A DNA stretch of 64,000 bases from Occallatibacter riparius (lineage in GTDB: Bacteria; Acidobacteriota; Terriglobia; Terriglobales; Acidobacteriaceae): positions 3,596,001-3,660,000 of the forward strand of contig NZ_CP093313.1 in NCBI RefSeq assembly GCF_025264625.1. The letters run 5' to 3'. Positions 45,816-54,741 of the stretch are shown here, piece after piece. The stretch's first letter is position 1. Each line of letters begins with the position of its first letter. Made by a program: the position numbers and the translations under genes. Under the pieces are notes generated by a model. It was not told where the DNA came from and ran no database searches. It was given only the letters and a program-made list of their open reading frames with translations.

Positions 45816-46274
45816 TCACCGGGTGCTTTCCACCCTCAGTTCGGCCCTGTGAAGGGCTTCGCAAGCATGGGCAAACGCTTCTGCCGTAGCGTCGTCTTCG
45901 GGGTCTTGGGCTAGCGCCTTGCCTAAAGAGTTGGCCACTATCTGCGCGCGCTGCATACACCGCATTGCCTCGCGCTTTTCCGCTGCTCTGCGCTCGCGCT
46001 CGGATTCTCTACACTCGTGCTCCGCTCGCATTTCAGCTATCTGTTTGGGCGATGGCGGCGGGCCGGTGAACAGATCGCGTCGTGATAACCCGAGTGCCGA
46101 CAAGATGCCGTCTGTTGTACATCCGCCAAAACAGTGCAAGAGCACGCGGCCATCTTTGCCCTCTCGAATGTAGAGTGAAGGTGATCTGTCGTCGTGCGCG
46201 GCGCATTGAGCCTTCCACCTCCCGGGGCCGAGCGGTTGCGCGTTGACGAGTGCTCCGAAGTCGCGAGCGGTCAT
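45816..46274 (-). CDS. CHC2-type zinc-finger primase fragment
   Basis: A 152-residue protein starting at ATG 46274, which is preceded by AAGGGA on the minus strand. The open frame extends upstream to 46604, but that part runs over the AlpA gene on the same strand and is not primase-like. The CHC2 zinc finger has CAAH and CFGGC with the intervening LYIREGKDGRVLLHC. The toprim catalytic domain is absent. The C-terminal part is Glu/Arg-rich helix. It may recruit or prime together with the DUF3631 protein. Confidence 0.75.
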   Translation of the reverse strand: MTARDFGALVNAQPLGPGRWKAQCAAHDDRSPSLYIREGKDGRVLLHCFGGCTTDGILSALGLSRRDLFTGPPPSPKQIAEMRAEHECRESERERRAAEKREAMRCMQRAQIVANSLGKALAQDPEDDATAEAFAHACEALHRAELRVESTR

Positions 46275-46363
46275 GTCTTCCCTTTCTGCGCTAAATGACG
46301 AGTGGTTTGCTGGGCCGCGGAGTGCACGGACACAGCCCAGCAAAAGTGAGGCGAGGCCAAGAC

Positions 46364-46576
46364 CTACGCAGCTTGTGCGAATGATTGGTGGCTGTTGATT
46401 CGCTCGGCAATCCAGCTGTTGATACTCGATGCCGTCCACCGGGTGCTGTTCATCCCCAATCGCACCCCCATCGGAAACTCTCCCCGTGCCATCAGACGGT
46501 AGATTTGCGACCGACTCAGGCCGACGCGGGTGATAACCTCGGGTAGCCTCAAGAAGCGTTCCTCGGTACTCGTCAT
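46364..46576 (-). CDS. AlpA-family excisionase/regulator
   Basis: A 70-residue MerR-like winged-helix protein. RLPEVITRVGLSRSQIYRLM and GEFPMGVRLGMNSTRW are the AlpA signature. ATG 46576 (MTSTEERF) is chosen over the longer frame because it begins right at the domain and has an AGGAT ribosome site. In P4-like elements such proteins control integrase expression or excision. Confidence 0.88.
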   Translation of the reverse strand: MTSTEERFLRLPEVITRVGLSRSQIYRLMARGEFPMGVRLGMNSTRWTASSINSWIAERINSHQSFAQAA

Positions 46577-46652
46577 AGTGATCCTCATTGCCGTGAATGC
46601 ACACGGATGCGATGCGCCAGCGTCGCGGGCGCGTTGATAGATTCCGGGCAAC

Positions 46653-46675
46653 AAAAAACCGCCCTCGAAGGCGGT
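46653..46675 (-). terminator. Terminator downstream of the sigma-like gene
   Basis: Read on the minus strand, stem ACCGCC / GGCGGT with a 6-base loop is followed by a run of T residues. It separates the sigma-like gene from alpA and the replication genes. Confidence 0.75.
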
Positions 46676-46825
46676 CTTATGTGCGCGGGTTGTGGGTGCT
46701 ATTGAGTTACGTGCTGCGAACCAGCAGCCTGCTGCGCGGCACCGTGGCGACCCAGCCGAGTGCGCGGGATCTCGTGGTGTCCCTTTCCCCTCTCATACTG
46801 TTAACCCGTATGACAGGGCTATTTC

Positions 46826-47341
46826 TTACGTCGCTTTCAACTTTATTTGCTTCTTCCAGCGGTGGCATCTCTGATCGAGCGTATTGCGACTGACACCCAG
46901 AGCTGTGGCGATCTCCGATGGACTGAAACCCTCGGCCTTGAGTTCAAAGACCTGCCTCGCCTGCTCGCTCGGGAACTGAATCTCAGGGTGCCGGTCGTTG
47001 CCAGCGTAAAGCTCGTCAGGTAAGGGGATGCTGCGATTCGCTTCCTCCATCGCTTTGAACATATCCGCACGAACCCCTCGGATGATGTGGTTAACCCATG
47101 CGTGAAAGGGAGCAATCGGCTCATAGTGAGATATACGCTGAAACACTCTGATCGTTACCGTCTGGGCTGCATCCTCATCGTAGAGCCGCCGGTACGCGAG
47201 CATCCGTACATATCGCAAGAGATCCTCGGTGTCACCGCTTGCCTGCAACTCATCTATTTTCTGGCAAAGTGCTGTGTACTGCACCGATCCACCTCCCGGC
47301 AGAATCTCCCGTGCCGTGGGTGTCTCGGTCGCGTTCCCCAA
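46826..47341 (-). CDS. Sigma-factor-like (ECF-type) protein
   Basis: A 171-residue protein with a region-2-like segment (YRRLYDEDAAQTVTIRVFQR, then PFHAWVNHIIRGVRADMF) and a C-terminal helix-turn-helix like region 4 (GFSPSEIATALGVSRNTLDQ). This is the architecture of a small ECF sigma factor. Its carriage by a satellite-like element next to integrase and alpA suggests control of element genes. It is bounded by terminators on both sides. Confidence 0.7.
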   Translation of the reverse strand: MGNATETPTAREILPGGGSVQYTALCQKIDELQASGDTEDLLRYVRMLAYRRLYDEDAAQTVTIRVFQRISHYEPIAPFHAWVNHIIRGVRADMFKAMEEANRSIPLPDELYAGNDRHPEIQFPSEQARQVFELKAEGFSPSEIATALGVSRNTLDQRCHRWKKQIKLKAT

Positions 47342-47459
47342 CGGAATTAGGAATGACTACAGTCTGCGACGCGCTGGGAGTGTGCCTATGTGATGGAGAT
47401 CACGAACCAGCAAGGGTGAGTCCGGCGCAGTGGTACAGAGAAACCGTCCTGTGTGGGTG

Positions 47460-47482
47460 AAAAAGCCGCCCCGAAGGGCGGC
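47460..47482 (-). terminator. Terminator of the integrase gene
   Basis: On the minus strand, stem GCCGCCC / GGGCGGC with a TTCG tetraloop is followed by five T residues, 30 bases after the integrase stop. Confidence 0.85.
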
Positions 47483-47511
47483 TCGGTTTGCTGCTGTATG
47501 AATGTGGGTGA

Positions 47512-48708
47512 TCAGTTAGCTCCTGCGATCTGGAGAGCTTTAGCCAACTCATTATCTAGGTAGTCTGCCCATGCTTGCATCATTTCGCGGCGCTGGGGAA
47601 TGTAGAGGGCGTGATTGTAGGCGGCGCTCACGGCATTAACGGCTGCATGAGCCAGCTGCAACTCTATATGCTCATGGGGCCACCCCTGCTCATGCAGCAG
47701 CGTCGATGCAACACCCCGAAATCCGTGTCCTGTCATCTTGCCCCTGTACCCCATGCGCTTTAGCGCGTTCGAGATTGTTCCCCCGCTCATGTGTCCTCTG
47801 ACGCCGGGAAATAGGTACTCGCTGTTCTCGTTCTCTCGCCGCAACCGTTTGAGCAGGTCGACAACCTGACGCGAGAGCGGGACGATGTGGGGCCTGTCTT
47901 TTTTCATGCGCTGTGCGGGAATGTCCCACCGCGCGTCGGCGAAGTTGACCTCGTCCCAGCGCGCCCCGTTCAACTCGCTGGTTCTAAGAAACGTGTAAGA
48001 CATCAACCGCATCGCCATGCTCGTTTGTCCGCCCCGATAGCCGCCATAGCTGTTGATTGCGGCCAAAAGCGCAGGTAGCTCCTTCGCGTTTACGCGAGCG
48101 TGATTGGTCTTCTTCACAGGCTTGAGTACGTCTGACGCTCTCACATCGGCCGCCGGGTTGCGCTGTGCCAGCCCATTGGCGATTGCATATCGAAATACCT
48201 GACTCGTAACCTCAAGTGCTCGCCGCGCGATTTCACAGGCCCCTCTTGCCTCAATCGCTTTCACCATTTCGATCACTTCGGGTGCTTCGATCTTAGCGAT
48301 GGGCCGGGAGCCAATTGCGGGCAGAATGTCGGCTTTGAGTCGGCTGTCCATTGTGACGACGTAGCGGGCGCTCTTGTGAGGCTTCCAATGCTCGTACCAC
48401 AAACCGGCAATGTCGCCGAATGTGTCACCCTTTGCCGATTGCTTCTCTGCCTTCCGCTGAGCGGCTGGGTCAATGCCGTTATCCAGTGCTCGCCGGGCTT
48501 CTATGTGCTTCTCGCGGGCTTTTGCGAGCGTTACGACCGGGTACGCTCCGAGCGCCAGTCGCTTCTGCTTTCCCTCGAAGCGGTAGGCGAATCTCCACAG
48601 CTTCGCGCCATTGGGCTGTATTAGAAGAAACAGGCCGTGCCCGTCGGCTACCGTGTATGCGATTTTCGCTGATTTGGCGTTTCGCAGTGCCGTATCTGTC
48701 AGCTTCAT
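47512..48708 (-). CDS. int: P4-type tyrosine integrase
   Basis: A 398-residue site-specific recombinase. The N-terminal DUF4102 domain (KIAYTVADGHGLFLLIQPNG, then LWRFAYRFEGKQKRLALGAY) is typical of P4-type integrases that target tRNA genes. In the catalytic domain the active-site residues are visible: Arg in SYTFLRTSELNGARW, His-x-x-Arg in MTGHGFRGVAS, His in the QLAHAAVNAV segment and the Tyr nucleophile in SAAYNHALYIPQRREMMQ. It lies about 200 bases from the right copy of the 14-bp tRNA repeat, which it presumably recombines. Confidence 0.93.
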   Translation of the reverse strand: MKLTDTALRNAKSAKIAYTVADGHGLFLLIQPNGAKLWRFAYRFEGKQKRLALGAYPVVTLAKAREKHIEARRALDNGIDPAAQRKAEKQSAKGDTFGDIAGLWYEHWKPHKSARYVVTMDSRLKADILPAIGSRPIAKIEAPEVIEMVKAIEARGACEIARRALEVTSQVFRYAIANGLAQRNPAADVRASDVLKPVKKTNHARVNAKELPALLAAINSYGGYRGGQTSMAMRLMSYTFLRTSELNGARWDEVNFADARWDIPAQRMKKDRPHIVPLSRQVVDLLKRLRRENENSEYLFPGVRGHMSGGTISNALKRMGYRGKMTGHGFRGVASTLLHEQGWPHEHIELQLAHAAVNAVSAAYNHALYIPQRREMMQAWADYLDNELAKALQIAGAN

Positions 48709-48904
48709 TTCGTTCTCTCCCGCCGCTGTTCGGCATCAACAACGACACCAAGAATACAACAAAAATAGCAACAAAACAGGCGCGCTTGTAGAGGATTATA
48801 TGGAGCGCTCTGGGATGGGGTTTTCGTGTAAACGCAAGCAAAATAGAATCTTACATATAACCTATGGGACAGCTCGGAATGCGCTGAAACGAAGGTTTGA
48901 CTAA

Positions 48905-48918
48905 TACCTGAGGAGCCA
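48905..48918 (+). repeat. 14-bp direct repeat, right copy (att site)
   Basis: TACCTGAGGAGCCA is identical to 39972-39985, the 3' end of the tRNA-Asn fragment. The sequences outside diverge immediately on both sides. It marks the right end of the integrase-bearing element and the junction to chromosomal DNA. Confidence 0.8.
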
Positions 48919-49318
48919 TATTTATTACCGCATAAAATGCTGCACTTTATTGACTTCCTCTGGAAGCTATCCCTACGATTGTCCTAAACCTGCTGCGAGG
49001 CCTTCTAACGCGCCCAACATCCGGCTGGGAGAGGACAGGCCTCATGACCTTCACGGTCTTTCGGCGGCACAACCGGCCGGCGGATGGTGGAAGATTCGAC
49101 GATTCATGTCGTCGCATCGGCGCGAGTCCGCGAGCAGCGCACGGAGATTCACGCGGGAACGAGGACGGAAGGACTCCGCTCCTCCTGCTGCCATCATCGC
49201 AACGCACTTTAAGGATGAAGGCGCAAAGATGTCAATGTAAATCATTTCTGTATTGGACTTAAGACTGAAATGGTTGATCGTTTGCGAGTCTTTCGATGAC
49301 CGCTCCACGTCTCGGATT
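48919..49318. other. Chromosomal intergenic region right of the att site
   Basis: About 400 bases with only short, mutually overlapping frames and no recognisable gene. The sequence does not resemble the flanking genes. It may be the remains of earlier insertions at this tRNA-proximal site. Confidence 0.45.
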
Positions 49319-50650
49319 TCACCAGCAAGTCAGGCGCAGCACGTGCGGCGGCCCGGACTTTGTGTCAATAATCTGCGTTTCAATGACGACCTCAAAGTTC
49401 CTTCTGTTTCGGCAGGAGCGCACGCTCGCCAAGCTGGCGGACAGCCTGTCTGTTGCGATGAGTTCGCTCGCGGCGAGGGTGCCATCGTTGCCGAGTCCTG
49501 CTTCGATCAAGACGGGGACACCAGTTGTCACGTCATCTACTTTTGCGATCACCGCATAATCGCTCTTCCAGTCTTTGAAAGGGGTACCGAGATCGGCGGA
49601 CCATCGAGTTCCGGAGTGCTGATTATCAACGATGGAGGCAACGGGTTCCTTCCCCGCACCAGAGCCGGGCGGATTGGACACTTCGATCCTGTACGGCAGA
49701 TCCTTTGTCAGCCGAATGGTCCACGGGTTATCGATAGCGCCGATGAGGATGACCGGCTGGCGCCTAAGGTCTGCGAGTGAGACCTGGTCGGCGGCGACGA
49801 CACGGAATGGGATCTCCTTCTTGCCTAGCAGAGCGGCCATGGAGGAAAGGACGGCGGCGTCGTCCAAAGCGACAATCTGCTTTCGAAGAACCATATCGAC
49901 GAATGCCTGCCCATCCTTTGAGACGGCACCCGTGGCCGGGAGCTGGTGGGTATCGATACACACCAGGACGGGGCTTCCCGGGTGAAGGAATGAGTTCCAT
50001 AAATCGGGCCCGCTATTCTGCGAATGGTCTCTGATCATCAGGACAGCCAAGGCAGCGCCGATGATCAGAGTCGCCGCAGCAGCCAGATAGATGAGCCGCG
50101 TGCGAGAGATCGTGGTTTTTGGAGAGGATTCGGGCGCCGTGTCCGTCGGCGGAACAGTTGCAGGAGTCTCCAGCCTCACCTCAGGCGATGCTTCCGCAGT
50201 GCTGGACCTTCCGCTGGACAACTCGACAACGGAGGCATTCTCCGCTTTTCTGGCTTTCCGAGGCGCTTGGAATTTGAATTCAGGTACGTAGGAGCCGCGG
50301 GGCAGTTCGATCTGAACTGGGTGGGGGCCAGCAGTTTCGCCGTAGTATTGCCCGAGGCGTTTGCGAACCTCGTTCGCCGTGACTCGGACGATCGAATCGT
50401 CGCCGGTGTCGTAGTCGCTGGTTCGCTCGAATACGGTGATGCCAATGGTCCGCTCTTTCAGTTCACCGGCGTTCCCGCTCAGAGTCTGGATCACAACATA
50501 ATGCAGAAATCGCTTGCATCGGCCGCTCTGGGCAAAGATTGGAGCCTTCAGCAGGGTGTCCAGTTCCGACCTGACAGCGGCCTGGAATTCCGCGCTGAAC
50601 GGGGCGCGCTCGACTCCTCCGTCTTCGATCAATAAGCCGGTATTTGGCAT
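49319..50650 (-). CDS. Membrane-anchored regulator-like protein of Acidobacteriota type
   Basis: A 443-residue protein. Residues about 15-110 carry a conserved pattern (FLHYVVIQTLSGNAGELKER, then IGITVFERTSDYDTGDDSIV and RVTANEVRKRLGQYYGE), a domain seen at the N-terminus of many acidobacterial signalling proteins and adenylate-cyclase-like proteins. A Pro/Thr-rich linker, one membrane helix (RLIYLAAAATLIIGAALAVL) and an extracytoplasmic domain follow. ATG 50650 is chosen because GGAGGG lies just upstream, unlike the longer frame. It is divergent from a TonB-dependent receptor gene, so control of that receptor is plausible. Confidence 0.7.
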   Translation of the reverse strand: MPNTGLLIEDGGVERAPFSAEFQAAVRSELDTLLKAPIFAQSGRCKRFLHYVVIQTLSGNAGELKERTIGITVFERTSDYDTGDDSIVRVTANEVRKRLGQYYGETAGPHPVQIELPRGSYVPEFKFQAPRKARKAENASVVELSSGRSSTAEASPEVRLETPATVPPTDTAPESSPKTTISRTRLIYLAAAATLIIGAALAVLMIRDHSQNSGPDLWNSFLHPGSPVLVCIDTHQLPATGAVSKDGQAFVDMVLRKQIVALDDAAVLSSMAALLGKKEIPFRVVAADQVSLADLRRQPVILIGAIDNPWTIRLTKDLPYRIEVSNPPGSGAGKEPVASIVDNQHSGTRWSADLGTPFKDWKSDYAVIAKVDDVTTGVPVLIEAGLGNDGTLAASELIATDRLSASLASVRSCRNRRNFEVVIETQIIDTKSGPPHVLRLTCW

Positions 50651-50966
50651 ATTCCCTCCGATGTTCCCTGAGCGGGCCAGCCCGCGGATGTTAGCAGATT
50701 CGGACTGGATCAGTCCCATTCAGCTCTTAACCCCTCCGGGTGATCTGGTAAAGAAAACAAGCACTTAGCTGTCGATAACGTCTTAACGTGCCGCCGAAAC
50801 CGTTCAGAACCTTGCTCAGTGTCGTATGAAGCGGATAGGGTCGTCTCCGTTTTCAATGAGAATAGATTTCTCAATCGGAATCCGCTTGATCAATGACAAC
50901 TAGTTTCCGTCCTTACACCCCAGGAAATCAAGCGCGAACCAATGAAAGGAATTTCAGGAGGCTCAC
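50651..50966. promoter_or_regulatory. Divergent promoter region upstream of the first TonB receptor
   Basis: These 316 bases lie between divergent genes and must hold both promoters. An AGGAGGC ribosome site lies just before the receptor start at 50967. I see no clear operator repeat. Confidence 0.45.
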
Positions 50967-53900
50967 ATGAGAAGTATCCGCCTTGTTCTGGGACTTGCCG
51001 TCCTGCTTGCCATGCCATGCATGCTCTTCGGGCAGGCAGGCGCAACCGGAACAATCCTGGGAACTGTGACTGACAGCGGCGGCGCAGTTGTGCCGAACGT
51101 CAAGATCACGGTAACGAACACCGCAACCAAGGTTTCCTTCCAGACCCTCACGAACAGTGCGGGTGACTACAACGCACCTGCATTAAATCCCGGCACTTAC
51201 ACCGTCAGTGCCGAAGCCGCCGGCTTCCAAAAAGCTGTTATTTCGTCCTTTGTGCTTACGGTGAACCAGCACGCTCGAGTGGACCTTTCTCTTAAGCCCG
51301 GGGCGGTAAGCGAGACGATTACCACTACGGCACAGGCAGTCGCGCTAGATACCGACACCGCGGAACTTTCCAGCCTCGTCAGCCAAACGCAAGTTGAGAA
51401 CCTGCCGTTGAACGGTCGCAACTTCATGCAGCTTCTGCTGGTGGGAGCGGGAGCCGTCACAGTGGGCGGCGAGCAGGGAACGATGCGCCAGGGGCAGGGC
51501 AACGCGATCAGCGTGAACGGCGGCCGTCCCGAGGGCAACAACTACACGCTCGACGGACTGGTGAACACAGACGCAGCCCTGGTGACTCCTGCCGTAGTTC
51601 TTTCGCAGGACGCCATTCAGGAATTCAAGGTTTCGAGCGGAACATACTCCGCGGACCAGGGATTCAGCGCGACGCAGATCAACATCGTGAGCAAGAGCGG
51701 CACCAACAACCTGCACGGGGCGGCATTCTATTTCGTTCGCAACGACGCATTCGATGCCAAGCCGTTTCCCACCGCTTCAGTGCAGGGCGTGGACAATCCG
51801 GTGCTACGCCAGAATCAATTCGGATTTGTCGCCGGCGGCCCGATTTTCATCCCCAAGCTGTATGACGGACGTAACAAGAGCTTCTTTATGGCCAACTACG
51901 AGGGTTGGCGCATCACCAATGGCATTGTGCAAGCTACCGAAATGCCGAATCCCGACATACTGCAGGGCAACTTCTCGGCCGAGCAATATGTAGCGCCGGC
52001 GGGTTCGGGCCTTACTGGCGGACCGTTGCCGGCCTATGGAACAGCGGATTGCAGCAAGCTATTGTCGTTGGGCGGGAATTGCATGCCGGTCAATCCAGCA
52101 ACGGGGCAGCCATTCCCGAACAATACGATCCCCTCGGCCCTGCTGACCGGCAACGTTGGCACTGTTGCCGTGAAGCACGGATTCTGGCAGACGCCGACCA
52201 TCGACAATCTACCTGAAGGTGCGGGCGTGGTGAATTACGTCAAGGGGGTTGGATTCCCGCTGCACCAGAATCAGCAGTCCTATCGCGGCGATCAGAACCT
52301 CGGCAAATTTGGATCGGTATTTTTCCGCTATACCGATGCCAACTACAACAACAAGGCCTTCTACAACTCGCAGGACCTGGTCAACGGCTACGAGATCTAC
52401 CTTCAGAGCCAGACGAGCTGGACTGTATCGCACACGGTCAATCTCGGATCGACGATGGTGAATAACTTCCGGTTCGGGCATCTTTCGGCGAACGCGCCGC
52501 AAGGGGGCCCGCAGATCACATCCGATGCTGTTTCGGAACTGGGACTATCCGGAACCTTCACGACGTTCACGGCGCTCCAGCAGACCTGGCCCAATGTGGC
52601 TTTGAATAGCGGCGGGTTCGGCAGTGGCGGCGGATCGGTCAATTCCTATACCGGATCCGAGGGGCCGACTTGGGAATACGCCGACTCTTTCAGCTGGGTG
52701 AAGGGCAAGCACACCCTCGGTTTCGGTGCCGATTACAGGCGCTGGCGGCTGATCCGCAACCTGGATGATGACTTCTATGGGGATTGGACCTTTAACGGGG
52801 CAAACGTCCAGCAGAACGGCACGAACTGCCCGAACAAAACGGGCCTGTGCGGAACCGGCAACGCAGTTGCCGACATGCTGCTGGGCTACTTCAGTGGCGT
52901 TGCCGGTTACGTTCCCGGTCCATTGAGCCCCAAAGACACCGCGGGCAATCCTCAGGACCACGTCTTCAACTACTTCGCTCCCTATGTTATGGATGACTGG
53001 AAGGTGACGCCGAAGCTCACTTTGAGCATGGGGCTTCGCTGGGATTACCGTGCCGCGGCGTATGAGGCATCGAATCACTTCTTCTGGCTCGACACCAAGA
53101 ACCCTCAGGGCGGCCTTTGCTATGCGGACCCGGTTCTCAGCAAGAACGGAGTTGCACCGGGGGCAGGTTACGACGGGGGTCCGATTCTGCGCTATTGCGG
53201 TTCCGTTCCGCATGATGGGCCGAAGACGCCCTTTGCGCCGCGGTTCGGCGTGAATTATCGCATCACGCCGAAGACAGTGTTTCGCGGCGGTTATGGAATC
53301 TTCTTTGACTCCGCCGAAGGCCGCGAGATCGACAACTCGGCCGACATCTACCCTTACAGCATCCGCAACAGCCTGACACCCAGCACGAATCCCAGTGTGG
53401 CAAAGTTGACCAACAACATGTTCCCGGTTTACTCCACGCTGGGTCCTTTCCCGGTATCGACGCTTACGTTCCTCGCTGTGATCGAATCGGACAATCCACT
53501 GAACCCATACGTTCAGTCGTGGACGGCGGGCGTGCAGCGTGAAGTGGCGAAGAACACCACGCTCGAGGTGAACTACATCGGCACCCACGCGATTCACCTG
53601 CTCGACCGTCGACAGATTGCGCAGCCAAACGCAATTCCCTCCGAGAGCCTCGCTTTCTGCCAGCAAGAGGTCGACGGTGTCTTCGTAAACCTCAAGACGG
53701 CTCCCTGCAGCAACTCCAGTCGGCTCCCGTATCCCAACTTCGTCAGCATCTACATCAACAGCGACTGGCACGGCTACTCGCATTACAACGGCATGAACGT
53801 GAAGTTCGAGCACCGCGCTAATGACCTGGCTGCGACAGCCGTTTACACGTGGGCGCAGAGCAAGGACGATAAGTCGGCTGCTGCTGGCGTTGGCGCAACG

Positions 53901-54554
53901 GGTGCGGGCTTTCAGGGCTTCATGGACAATCACCATCCGGAGCTTGATTACGGACTGTCAGACTTCGACGTCGACCAGAGGTTCGTGACCAGCTACGTGT
54001 ATCAGCTTCCGTTCGGGCGCGGAAAGAAGTTCGCGTCGGGTGTAAATCGCGCTGTGGATCTTGCCATTGGCGGTTGGGAGACTACCGGCATTGCCACCTT
54101 CCAGGCCGGCTTCCCCTACAGCGTCACAGCGAACGACCTTGGTGGAGTGCTGGGAACCTTCTTCCAGCGCGCCAACAGGACGAAGGGCTGCGACATTAAG
54201 AGCAACCTCTCGAAGCCGTATCAGCGCATCAACTTCGACTGCTTCACACAGCCCGCCCTGGGTGTCTATGGCAATACGCCCCGTAACTGGCTGCGTCAGC
54301 CTGGCATCAACAACTGGGACATGGGGATAGGCAAGACTTTCCACATTGCCGAGACAGTCGGATTCAAACTCACGGGCGACTTCTTCAATGCCTGGAACCA
54401 CCACCAATACAACATTGGAACCGGCGCCCTAATCGGCAGTGGATCGGGTGGAGGCTCGTCAATCAGCAACTCCATTACTTCAACTAACGCCGGTCAGATC
54501 ACGGCCGCGTCGGCTCCCCGAATTATCCAAATCAGTGGGAAGCTGACCTTCTAG
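50967..54554 (+). CDS. TonB-dependent receptor (Oar-like, carboxypeptidase-regulatory N-domain)
   Basis: An outer-membrane energised transporter of 1195 residues. A signal peptide covers residues 1-22 (MRSIRLVLGLAVLLAMPC). A carboxypeptidase-regulatory-like Ig domain spans about 27-110 (GTILGTVTDSGGAVVPNVKI). The plug follows with VENLPLNGRNFMQLLLVGAG and NYTLDGLVNTD, then a long beta-barrel ending in KLTF with the terminal aromatic needed for BAM assembly. This large subtype is greatly expanded in Acidobacteriota and thought to import plant or complex saccharides. The substrate cannot be told. The gene is intact and followed by a terminator. Confidence 0.93.
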   Translation: MRSIRLVLGLAVLLAMPCMLFGQAGATGTILGTVTDSGGAVVPNVKITVTNTATKVSFQTLTNSAGDYNAPALNPGTYTVSAEAAGFQKAVISSFVLTVNQHARVDLSLKPGAVSETITTTAQAVALDTDTAELSSLVSQTQVENLPLNGRNFMQLLLVGAGAVTVGGEQGTMRQGQGNAISVNGGRPEGNNYTLDGLVNTDAALVTPAVVLSQDAIQEFKVSSGTYSADQGFSATQINIVSKSGTNNLHGAAFYFVRNDAFDAKPFPTASVQGVDNPVLRQNQFGFVAGGPIFIPKLYDGRNKSFFMANYEGWRITNGIVQATEMPNPDILQGNFSAEQYVAPAGSGLTGGPLPAYGTADCSKLLSLGGNCMPVNPATGQPFPNNTIPSALLTGNVGTVAVKHGFWQTPTIDNLPEGAGVVNYVKGVGFPLHQNQQSYRGDQNLGKFGSVFFRYTDANYNNKAFYNSQDLVNGYEIYLQSQTSWTVSHTVNLGSTMVNNFRFGHLSANAPQGGPQITSDAVSELGLSGTFTTFTALQQTWPNVALNSGGFGSGGGSVNSYTGSEGPTWEYADSFSWVKGKHTLGFGADYRRWRLIRNLDDDFYGDWTFNGANVQQNGTNCPNKTGLCGTGNAVADMLLGYFSGVAGYVPGPLSPKDTAGNPQDHVFNYFAPYVMDDWKVTPKLTLSMGLRWDYRAAAYEASNHFFWLDTKNPQGGLCYADPVLSKNGVAPGAGYDGGPILRYCGSVPHDGPKTPFAPRFGVNYRITPKTVFRGGYGIFFDSAEGREIDNSADIYPYSIRNSLTPSTNPSVAKLTNNMFPVYSTLGPFPVSTLTFLAVIESDNPLNPYVQSWTAGVQREVAKNTTLEVNYIGTHAIHLLDRRQIAQPNAIPSESLAFCQQEVDGVFVNLKTAPCSNSSRLPYPNFVSIYINSDWHGYSHYNGMNVKFEHRANDLAATAVYTWAQSKDDKSAAAGVGATGAGFQGFMDNHHPELDYGLSDFDVDQRFVTSYVYQLPFGRGKKFASGVNRAVDLAIGGWETTGIATFQAGFPYSVTANDLGGVLGTFFQRANRTKGCDIKSNLSKPYQRINFDCFTQPALGVYGNTPRNWLRQPGINNWDMGIGKTFHIAETVGFKLTGDFFNAWNHHQYNIGTGALIGSGSGGGSSISNSITSTNAGQITAASAPRIIQISGKLTF

Positions 54555-54573
54555 TTCGTAACCATAATCCACG

Positions 54574-54609
54574 CCGCCGCCACTTCGACCCTTCCTGTGG
54601 CGGCGGTTT
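54574..54609 (+). terminator. Terminator after the first TonB receptor
   Basis: A 10-bp stem CCGCCGCCAC / GTGGCGGCGG with a 13-base loop and a short T-run, 20 bases after the stop. Confidence 0.75.
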
Positions 54610-54741
54610 CCTTCACATGTGATTGCCGATACCTGTGCTCGCTCGCACAGAGTGCGATCTGCTGCCCGAAGATCTCCATTGAGCGAAAGAACTGCTTCCC
54701 GGAAAACGGGAGAAAGAGAACTTGTGAACTCGTTTGGACGA

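Noticed and set aside
49051..49308. Short minus-strand frame right of the att site
   Set aside because: Overlapped by several equally open frames and no protein-like motif.
52545..53936. 463-residue minus-strand frame
   Set aside because: Antisense shadow of the TonB receptor. Composition is Arg/Val-rich with no family pattern.
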